Below are positions 1 through 7,714 of a DNA stretch of 30,284 nucleotides, piece by piece (the stretch's first letter is position 1; every line of letters begins with the position of its first letter). The notes beneath the pieces were generated by a model. It ran no database searches. It worked only from the letters and a program-made list of their open reading frames with translations, and had not been told where the DNA came from. Position numbers and translations under genes: made by a program. Source of the DNA: Brachionus plicatilis. Taxonomy: Eukaryota; Rotifera; Eurotatoria; Ploima; Brachionidae. The DNA lies in contig QEOQ01000344.1 of NCBI GenBank assembly GCA_010279815.1, positions 35,950 to 66,233 of the forward strand, read 5' to 3'.

Positions 1-252
1 GATCAAATAAAAAATCTTTATTTAGAGTACGATGAGAAACATATTTTTGATTTTTTGGATAAATTAGTAAAAATAATGTCAAAAAAATAATTTAATAAAT
101 GTAAAAAAATTTTTAAGCTAAATTTCTATGTAATTTTTTTTCTTTATTATAATATGTAATTGATTTCTATCTAAATTTTCAATAAATATTTTTTCTACAA
201 TATGACATTTCTGTCAAAAATTTATTATGTTAATTTTCTATCTAAATTTTTT
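1..252. other. AT-rich non-coding stretch
   Basis: No open frame of useful length is present. There is a short local duplication of a TTTCTATCTAAATTTT-like string around 165-250, just before the integrase relic. Confidence 0.5.
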
Positions 253-672
253 CTATCTTATGATATGGCCCCAATTATTCTCATTAGGGACTTCGACAAC
301 GGTTAAAGGCCCTTTCCATTAATAGCTCAGTTTTTTTGACACACCCTTTTGGTTTGCTTGTTTCAGCAAGTTGAACCAGTCACCGAGGGCTTAATATGGA
401 CTCACATTCCGGTCCACGTAGAATTTGAATTTACTCACCTTGACGTCCGAAATTTGGGCTACGGTCTCATATCATCTGAGGAGGTCAGTCCGGACTTTGC
501 TTGCATATGACAGTACATCTAAATTTAAAACCAGGTCTAGGACAGGGAACAGCAGATCCACGGGGAGCTTCGGTTTTCGACCATAAATGACTTCGAACGG
601 GGTTAAGCCCGTCGCATGATGCACAGGGGCGTTTTATGTGAACGCCAACTTAGGTAGGTATTGGTCCAATTC
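253..672 (-). pseudogene. Ty3/gypsy-type integrase C-terminal relic
   Basis: Read on the minus strand from 672 down, one frame runs to a TAG at 253 and gives text typical of the end of a Ty3/gypsy integrase. The block TGLTPFEVIYGRKPKLPVDL is the conserved segment after the catalytic core. It is followed by the downstream part with WKGPLTVVEVPNENNW, which is the usual post-core (GPY/F-like) region. The frame is interrupted by at least four stops (TAA, TGA, TAA, TAA), so it is dead. Neither the DDE core nor RT or protease is visible nearby. The stretch is clearly richer in GC than its surroundings. Integrase in an intact element would insert the cDNA; this copy can only be a remnant. Family assignment is firm, the exact clade is not. 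Confidence 0.85.
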
Positions 673-907
673 GTTTTCTATTCGTTTTCTTAACGTTGTT
701 TTAAAACGTTTTCTTAACCTTAGATATTATAAATTTATTTTTTTGCTAAAAATTTTAAAAATATTCTATTAAAGCTACAAATGATTCAAAATAATGCACT
801 AACATCAGAATAGAATGCTAATTAAATTGCAGGTGCTAAATTTTATGGATTTTTCAAATAAAATGAGATGAAAAATCTACAGAATCGGATTTGGATCATT
901 ATAAAAG
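673..907. other. AT-rich non-coding stretch
   Basis: The integrase frame stays readable for only a few codons beyond 672. The rest is AT-rich, and I see no gene or structure in it. Confidence 0.4.
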
Positions 908-1875
908 AAAGATAAGTTTCAACACCCAAAAAATAATAAATAAAAAAATTAATTTGGACTTTAATTTTAGATTTTATAAAATTGGTAGACTCTATTTCAA
1001 ATTTGTTCAATATTTTTATTAATTATTTTTTACGCGAACTTTGGCTCATATTAATGAGTATCCATTAATTATCATTTTTTATTCCGAATAAAATCTTTCT
1101 TTCCGACCCGATATGAATATATTAAAGTGGGAAGGATTTAAAATTTTCGATGGTAAATGTTAACCTGTAAAAAACAATTAACGTGATTCATTTAGATTTT
1201 AAAGGAAAATTATTTTTTAATCAATATTAAACTTTATGCTCAAGTTTTGGTTTAATTGGAATATGGATTCTATGACGAAGGTCTTGAAAAGGTAATAAAG
1301 TTCAATTTTTAGTGGTTTACCTCGAAAGTTTGATTGGGTTCAGATCTTGTGAAAAATTGATTTTACTTGTTGATAATAAAGTACTAAACACAGAGAAAAA
1401 AGATCTGATATACAGTTTTGATTTGATCATTTGATATTAACATATTTTGCCTAACCACATGATTTTTTATTTTTTTTTAAATGAAAAAGATCGTTTTCAT
1501 TATTGATAATATTTGGACATTTTTTTGAAGTAAATGACTGATGAAATTTTTGAATGGCATGTTTTGCCTCTAATTCTCATTAAAGGTTTCTTTTCTTCAA
1601 CGGGATTGTGAAATTCATTTAAATTAGATCATTTCAGATTAAAAAAAAGAGCATCTTTTTCAATTTATGCAGTGCTTTGGACGGCCCGAACGCATAATTA
1701 GTACTTACATTCGGCCACATAATTAAATTTTGAAATCGAAAATAAAAATTAAAAAAAAAAGTTAAATTAATTCAAATAAAGTTTTTAGAATTGGTATTGA
1801 ATAACTTTTTTACTATAAAGAATAACTTTCTCTGTAAAATGCGTAATTTTTAGCAAATTATAAATTTCCTTTTAA
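908..1875. repeat. Dispersed repeat, copy A (partner at 29500-30284)
   Basis: From about 908 to 1500 the sequence matches 29500-30100 nearly base for base in the same orientation; an example is the shared stretch around ACGCGAACTTTGGCTCATA. A second matching block at about 1745-1875 pairs with 30168-30284. Between these blocks the two copies differ: copy A carries about 240 nt, copy B about 70 nt of other sequence. No long ORF is present. It is probably an uncharacterised interspersed element or part of a retroelement LTR or UTR. Copy B runs off the window end, so the true length is unknown. Confidence 0.8.
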
Positions 1876-2099
1876 AATAAAATAATTCTGGAGAAAAACT
1901 CTGTAATTTTTTTTATTTTCACGCCTTTACAAAGTATTGTAATCAACTGTGTGCATTTACTTTGTGATCTCGTTAAGATTAATCTTGTTTCCTTTGGATT
2001 TATTTTTGACCAACTTGTTTGCACCGCGAGCTTTGTTTAAGCTCCCTCTACCTGGTTCTCTATAAAATCTATTGTAATAAACCATGAATCTTGTCACAA
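1876..2099. other. Non-coding stretch before the transposon-like pseudogene
   Basis: Nothing recognisable as a gene. Base composition becomes less AT-rich after about 1960, which may already be part of the degraded element that follows. Confidence 0.3.
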
Positions 2100-3813
2100 C
2101 CATTTCACTATGGACCTGTACAAACAGATAATAATCGATCTTAAAAGAGAAACTTGTGTCTAAAAATAGAGAAATCGATAAGTTGAATCATCAACTATCA
2201 AAGTTAAAAAAGAAATGTTTTTGTGGATTAAATTTTCGAAATGACGATCCAAAAACATATTCTAAAAGACACGTGGATCGTGTAAAGCAAAATATAGAGA
2301 CAGTTTAACCGACTTTGATGATAAAATATCTGAAGGAGGCTTCAGGCTTCATAAAGTTGAAATTATCGACTTTAAACTTTCAGATAAAAAGTTCAAAAAT
2401 CCTTTTACGTTGTTTTTTACAACTGATGAACATAATAATTACAATCCGTTGGAAGTACTCTATTTTAAATATAGATGAAATATAGCCGCTCATGTCTACC
2501 AATCTTTAACAAATACATTAAATCTAAGGCTACGTTAAGATCTAAACGAAATGTTTGATCTTAATGAAACTATTCCGCAAAAGGTCTTTGTCGCGGCTAA
2601 AAAGCGAATCGAAGAACAACTTTTATGGTTCCTGGAGCATTTAGAAGACCTAGATAGTATCAGTTCACTGAAGGTAAAGCTTTAAGCTGATGGTACCAAT
2701 GTTGGTGGAAACTTCAAAATTGTGAACTTTACATTCACGATTTTAAATGAAGGCGATAGAGCTAAATCAGCGATTGGCAATTACACCCTTGGCTTATCGA
2801 AACTCACATTACAACGGGCTCGAAGAACCTTTCAAATATCTATCAGAACAAATTAAAGTTTTTACTCAGCTCGAATTTAAAAACAGAAAATTCGACGTAA
2901 TATTCTATTTTTGTTCTGATTGGAAGCTCACCGCAACTGCTTTGGGTTTGAATGCTGCTACATCGGGCTATCCATGGATATGGTGCACGGCAAAAGTAAA
3001 CGAGCTACACGATTTGAATAAAAAATTTTCAATAATAGACCCAGACTTGAACGCACGGACTCACGAACAACAAATGAGTATAATTGGAAAAAAAAACTAA
3101 AGTTCACATGGGTTACAAAAATGAAAATTTATTAACAATTTTTAAGTTTTACGAGTGTATTTTTGATACACTTCATTTTTTTTTAAGGGTTAGTGACGAA
3201 TTGAATAGACTCCTTGTCAGACACATTTGTTCTCAGGACAACAATCGAAACAACACAAAAATAGATTTGTCTAAACATAAATACTTGGCTATATATATTC
3301 AATTTTTCCAGGAAAAGTGCAAAATTAATTTTGATCACTTTGAAACGCCGGTTAAAGGAAATGTTACACCAGATTTCGTCGGAGACGAAAAAGAACGCAT
3401 TTCCGAAAAAATTGATTTTATAAATGATTGATTGAAGCATCGTAAAAATCGATTCAATACAAAAACTCTGGGTTGATTTATATGAGATTTATTATTTGTT
3501 AAAAGACAACGCAATAATGCCGTACTTGATGAAAAAGAAAACAATTGACTGGGTAGAACTTTTTCTCAAGATTTATTTATCAACTCATGTTACTCCTTAT
3601 ATTAATGCATTTACGTCGCATCTATTTCAATTTCAAAGACTTTATGGCGATATCAACTTTTTTAATTTACAAGGCTTGGAAAAATTAAACGATCAAACAA
3701 CAAACGAGTACTTCAAATCTTCGAACAAAGGACCGAAAACAATGGTGCAACTTATTCTTCGACGATTGCGGATGGATCATTTCATGAATCACTCTAATCA
3801 ACCAATCAATTAA
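2100..3813 (+). pseudogene. Broken multi-copy transposon-type protein gene (DGT / NFTFT / QGLEKLND motifs)
   Basis: Several frames join into one decayed protein. About 2168-2290 has a basic segment with a CFC zinc-like motif. About 2310-2790 is one frame broken by TGA, TAA and TAA; it contains ADGTNVGGNFKIVNFTFT. A frame change near 2790 leads into 2747-3100, with SDWKLTATALGLNAA and YPWIWC. A slip in an A-run near 3090 leads to 3084-3431, with DTLHFFLRVSDELNRLL. Another shift precedes 3496-3813, with THVTPYINAF and QGLEKLND. From general knowledge this motif order occurs in large uncharacterised protein families repeated in invertebrate genomes and thought to be transposon-derived; I cannot name the superfamily. 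Three stops and three or more frameshifts mean it is not functional. The individual open pieces should not be annotated as separate genes. Confidence 0.65.
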
Positions 3814-3958
3814 CTTTTCTCATTAGTTGTAATTTTTTTTTTCACTTTTTCTTCCAAATTTATCTATCCAATAAAATTCGACTCTAGAAAAATTGCAATA
3901 TTTTACTGAATAAATTTTAACAAATTAAAAATTTTCTAAGTCTTTTTTAAAACGAGAT

Positions 3959-4535
3959 GAACTCAATACGCATTGTATAGCGAAGGTAGAAATTCATATC
4001 CTATAATGGCACCAAATGAGTTCAAGGGCGAAATGGATGTGAAGTCGTGGTTGACTGTATTGGAGTTTCATTTGAAATAATTTCAAGAGTCCGGTTAGCT
4101 CGACATCACAATTAGTCACACTGACAATAAAGTACTTAAAAGAGTCTCACATTTGGATTCATGCCGCAGCAAGCAAATGAAAGGTTATGAAACTCTCAAA
4201 TTAAAAATGTTTGATACATTAACAAATAAAGACATTAGAAGCACTGTGAATTGGGATCAATTATCTGACTTAAAGCAATCACCACGTGATTCTGTTGTAT
4301 ATTATGGCAAAAAAGTAACATAACTGATTAAAAAAATATCTCAAAAAACGGAAAGTTCCGGGAGCACTGATCGTTTAATTCAAGATCGATTTGCGGAAGG
4401 ATTGTATAATCAACGTCTTCGTTAAAAGGTTCAAGCAAAAATGTTGAAAATCACAATAATCGAAACCGAAAAAATTTTTCATTAACTATGCGGACTGCAA
4501 GATGTCTAGCTTTGATAAACAATCGTTTTATAATA
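3959..4535 (+). pseudogene. Retrotransposon gag-like (Ty3/gypsy capsid) relic
   Basis: One reading frame, with its first plausible ATG at 4006, stays continuous over about 500 nt but is interrupted by stops and has no visible frameshift. It reads NEFKGEMDVKSWLTVLEFHL near the start and later DRLIQDRFAEGLYNQRLR. The pattern of a Trp-containing segment (F.GE..V..WL..LE), followed at roughly 120 residues by a helix-rich RF..GL....R, is typical of gypsy-type Gag capsid domains. There are six or seven in-frame TAA or TAG stops, at least two of them where Glu would be natural. No CCHC knuckle, protease or RT follows. The strand is opposite to the integrase relic, so the two come from different insertions. 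Confidence 0.65.
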
Positions 4536-4911
4536 ACACGACGAGTGACAGTGATGCTTTTCAAAAACAGAAAGTATGCAAACTAACAAAATCTATAATT
4601 ATTTCTATATTTTTCAATGTAGATTAAATCAAAATTCAACCTTTATTTTTTAAATAAACATTTTCAAAAACATTATCCTTTCTAAATTATCTAAATTTTC
4701 TTTTATTCAAAATTGAATCAGTTTTAAATTAGAACCGGTTCCGAAAGCTTTTTGCTTTTTGCTTATTAACTTTTGCAAAATATCACATAATGGTCCAGAG
4801 TCTCTATCAATTGATTTAGTTAGAAATATATCTACGATTAGTTACAATTTATTTCAGTGAGAAAAGCCCTAAAATGACGTGCTTAATTTAAAAAAGATTC
4901 CATTTATTTAT
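4536..4911. other. AT-rich non-coding stretch
   Basis: No coding signal or obvious repeat was seen. It separates the gag relic from the Pro/Val-rich micro-ORF. Confidence 0.4.
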
Positions 4912-5016
4912 TTAATACCAAATAGCAGGATAATAAGCCGGAACAGCAACAACTGGTCTATAAACTGGTACAAATGGAACTACTGGAACAAATGGTGTAA
5001 CATATCTGTAATACAT
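4912..5016 (-). CDS. Candidate 34-residue Pro/Val/Tyr-rich peptide or terminal exon
   Basis: On the minus strand an ATG at 5016 opens 34 codons ending in TAA at 4912. The peptide starts MYYRYVTPFVPVVPFVPVYR and continues with PVVAVP and a Tyr/Trp-rich end. Repeated [FVY]-[VP]-P-V units with aromatic spacers resemble low-complexity segments of secreted or cuticle-like proteins. The stretch is markedly less AT-rich than its surroundings and is free of stops, which suggests coding. There is no signal peptide, so as a lone ORF it would be a cytosolic micropeptide. Alternatively it is the last exon of a larger minus-strand gene, entered at an acceptor such as ATTACAG inside the ORF (about 5007-5013), with upstream exons I could not place. 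A possible donor-like CAGGTAAAC lies near 5160. Function is unknown. Confidence 0.35.
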   Translation of the reverse strand: MYYRYVTPFVPVVPFVPVYRPVVAVPAYYPAIWY

Positions 5017-6592
5017 TTTATTTTTCTTTGATTTCTTTTCGATCTTTAAATTGTTTTTTTTTATTTCTTATGGTAATGTTTAAAATGATTTAAATATATA
5101 GGCTTGAAATTTGTGAATTTTTGCTCAAAAATTTAAATCTTTCACAAAAGAAATGTTTACCTGAAATTTTTTACCCTAGAAAATATTGAGCAATACATTT
5201 ATGACTTGACAGAAAGATAAAAAAAACATCAATTCAAAACAATGCTGGATATTTGAGTTTACATTTTGAATGTAAAATTTCATTCGTATCAATAATTTGA
5301 GGAAAAGATTTGTTAGAAATTAAAATATTTTAAAACAAAGAAATAAATTGCGTTCCTCCAGAAAAAAATTTAAATTGTGAGATTTCTTCATTTTGATTAT
5401 TGATATTGCCGATAAATTTTGAATAATTTTTGACATTTTTTAACATACAAATTTCTTAAATTTTCTTTTAGTCATAATTGAACCCGTTCTTTAAACCTCT
5501 TTCAAAAGCTAACCGGCTTGACAAAATTCACTGATTACTTTTCTTAAAAATTTTCAAATTAGAGTTCATTTTTTTTATATACTTTTCTGTGAAGATAAAA
5601 TAAAAATTCAAACTAAATGTTTATGATAAATTTATATTGTTTACTGTTTGCATCGCCCGTAAAAAAAAAACAATTAAAAAACGGTAAAAAAACGTGTTTG
5701 TTACAAAACGCGTTAAAACGGCAAAAAGCAGATTATGAATGCATAAAAGTACGGAAAGATTTTAAAAATGAGTAAAATTTTGATATTAAAAATTAAAAAT
5801 TAAAAATTACTTGATTATTGTATTTATTAAAAAGTCTATAATTATGATACTATGTATTTCAAGAATTAGCTTATTTTTAATTTTTAGTATTCTTTTCGTT
5901 TAAAATAAAAAATAACGTTAATAATTTGTTTAATCAATCACGTTTTTCAACTATTTTAAAATTTTTCTCTCAGGATTTTTTTAAATTGGCTAAGGAATTC
6001 TACATGATGCAAATTTTCTATTAGTTTCAACAAATCAAATAAAGGTGCTGCTTATCATCTATTTGACTAAAATTTTTAATTATATTTTACTATCAATATT
6101 AGACTGTTTGGCTTCAAAAAAATCATCCTGGAGCCATATGTTCACTATATATAAATATCTCTACAGGCATTGTAGATTGAGAATTTATTATGTCAATCTT
6201 GACCACAGTTGGTTTTATCTTAAGTCACAAGTCAAGTCAAAGACTTAATTTTTTTTTTTCAAATTCGATTATCAATTTTATTTTTACCCTCTCAATCGGA
6301 CAAAAATTCATGTGAAAAAAAATTTGAAAATTTTTGAATATTTTAATGGTGAAGTTGTTTGCTTGGTTCAAATTTTATTGAAAAAAATTAATGATGTAAT
6401 TTTTAAAAATTTGTTTTTTTGAACCAAATTTCACAAAACCACTTCAAAAACAATTAAATTTTTAACTTTTTCAGAAACATAGATTAAAAAAAGTTTAATG
6501 AATATAAAATTTTTATCAATTTATTTACTTGTTTAATCAACTCTTTTTCAAATTAATTTTGCAATTTTTTCAAATTTATTTATTTTTGTGTT
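5017..6592. other. Long AT-rich intergenic region
   Basis: No gene is supported. A 67-codon open frame at 6045-6248 has no recognisable features, and its end overlaps a fragment (about 6222-6246) resembling the right end of the small inverted-repeat element at 17568-17735. The region directly before 6593 could contain the promoter or leader of the small-ORF cluster, but I see no specific site. Confidence 0.4.
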
Positions 6593-6886
6593 ATGCAACA
6601 AAAAAAAAAGCTAATGTATATGAAACCAAATTTTTCAAGTTTATTCAAGATGTTTTCATCAGATTCTTGGTTAAGATTAAAACGATTTGTAAAAAGAAAC
6701 GAAATAGTATTCTATTCATTCGGACTACTCGGATTTTCTCATTTTGTTTGGTGGGAGATTCAGCAAATAAAGTCATTTGTACCTAAATCGGAGCGTGTCA
6801 ATCACCTAGGACCATTCAGAATTCCATACTTGGACGAATTTGAATTTTTTAAAAAAAGAGTTCAAGATCCTAAGATTGAAAAATAG
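6593..6886 (+). CDS. Small single-pass membrane protein, ORF 1 of a three-ORF cluster
   Basis: This 97-residue ORF has a basic N-terminus (RLKRFVKRNE, about 28-37), one hydrophobic span (about 38-54, IVFYSFGLLGFSHFVWW) and a polar tail with GPFRIPYLDEFEFF. A short basic N-arm and a single span are usual in small inner-mitochondrial-membrane assembly factors, but the protein is not recognised by name. In-frame ATGs at 6614 and 6620 are alternative starts; the shorter form beginning MKPNF may be the real one, because the first codons read through an A-run. The stop TAG (6884-6886) directly touches the next ATG in the same frame, so stop readthrough would fuse ORFs 1 and 2. Codon use looks like real coding: GC is higher than in the flanks, and hydrophobic and charged residues form segments. 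It could be related to SMIM4/UQCC5-type peptides, which is untested. Confidence 0.6.
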   Translation: MQQKKKLMYMKPNFSSLFKMFSSDSWLRLKRFVKRNEIVFYSFGLLGFSHFVWWEIQQIKSFVPKSERVNHLGPFRIPYLDEFEFFKKRVQDPKIEK

Positions 6887-7099
6887 ATGTTCTATAGCAA
6901 AAATTTATTTAACCAAGCCCTGAAAAACCAAGCAAGATCCCAAAAATTGGATAATTCATTTGCGGAACTGATTCGATCAAACAAAATCGGCTTTTTTCTC
7001 TTGACATTTGCGATAACAAACATTTTATTTCTTTTCAAACCAAACCATATTTCTCGTCCCGAAATTCTGGCACGAAATCGACTCGAACAACTCAAATGA
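6887..7099 (+). CDS. Small single-pass membrane protein, ORF 2 of the cluster (BRAWNIN/UQCC6-like?)
   Basis: This 70-residue ORF starts immediately after the stop of ORF 1. It has a polar, basic N-half, one hydrophobic span (about 34-50, IGFFLLTFAITNILFLF), then FKPNHISRPEI and a basic C-terminus ending in RLEQLK. A short membrane span followed by an aromatic, a basic residue, Pro, and then a nearby PEI resembles the core of the BRAWNIN/UQCC6 (C12orf73) family, small proteins needed for respiratory complex III assembly. The match is over about ten residues and could be chance. Residues around its span (SNKIGFF) also resemble those of ORF 1 (RNEIVFY), so the two may be distant paralogues. The TGA stop overlaps the start of ORF 3 as ATGA. 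It could alternatively be an unrelated small membrane protein. Confidence 0.6.
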   Translation: MFYSKNLFNQALKNQARSQKLDNSFAELIRSNKIGFFLLTFAITNILFLFKPNHISRPEILARNRLEQLK

Positions 7100-7299
7100 A
7101 TTCCAATTTTTTTCATCAGCTTAGAAGCAAATTTCACGAGAGAAAGCTCATTAGATGGTTCATTTTTACTTATCCTAGGACTTGCTTTAGTTTAGGTATT
7201 TTATTAACTTCGGGCTACGTTCTAACTATGCTCAATATATCTGATAAACAATTAAAACAAAAAATAAATTATGAACGGACATTATATTCAGAAAAATAA
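7096..7299 (+). CDS. Small single-pass membrane protein, ORF 3 of the cluster
   Basis: This 67-residue ORF begins with the ATG of an ATGA overlap with the stop of ORF 2, in a different frame. It has a basic N-arm (HERKLIRW, about 14-21), a membrane span (about 29-46, TCFSLGILLTSGYVLTML) and a charged C-terminal helix (KQLKQKINYERTLYSEK). Size and layout again fit a small mitochondrial inner-membrane factor with its N-terminus in the matrix, but no family is recognised. An AATAAA (7295-7300) overlaps its stop codon and a second lies at 7327. There is no poly(A) signal or splice-acceptor-like spacer between the three ORFs, so all three probably share one mRNA. Confidence 0.6.
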   Translation: MNSNFFHQLRSKFHERKLIRWFIFTYPRTCFSLGILLTSGYVLTMLNISDKQLKQKINYERTLYSEK

Positions 7300-7332
7300 A
7301 AATTAATTTTTAAGGGCTACTTAGTTAATAAA
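7295..7332 (+). terminator. Candidate poly(A) signals of the small-ORF cluster
   Basis: AATAAA occurs at 7295-7300, overlapping the stop of the third ORF, and again at 7327-7332. Either could end the shared transcript. In such AT-rich DNA the hexamer is common by chance. Confidence 0.4.
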
Positions 7333-7714
7333 AATTTTCGAAAAATCTTTTCTTTAAATTTGATAAATCTTTCAAAAATGTTTAATATTTTTATAAGTTA
7401 TTTAAAAAAAAACTCGATTAAAATTAAATTAAAACCTAATCTTGTAGACCGAAGTCAATTTTATAGCATAAAATAAAAGTTCTATCACTTCAGCAATATT
7501 TGAGACCGGAGATTTAACTTAACCTTGATAAATATAAATAAATAGAGTTTTAATATTGAAGTGCATCTTAAATGCACCACATACTTTCCCGTGTTCAAAT
7601 CGGTCAATTTAGAAAAAATCAGAAAAATTTCACTATTACTACTTACTTGGACATTTAAGAATATTCTAGAGAAATTTTTTTTAATTCTGCAAGTTTGTAC
7701 ATCTATTTTTTTAA
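7333..7714. other. AT-rich spacer
   Basis: No gene is seen. It contains a short perfect inverted repeat, GTGCAT/ATGCAC, around 7561-7577. Open frames of 71-94 codons here are composed of low-complexity AT-rich codons and are not supported. Confidence 0.4.

Noticed and set aside
6045..6248. 67-codon open frame
   Set aside because: No recognisable domain, AT-rich codon use, and its end overlaps a MITE remnant.
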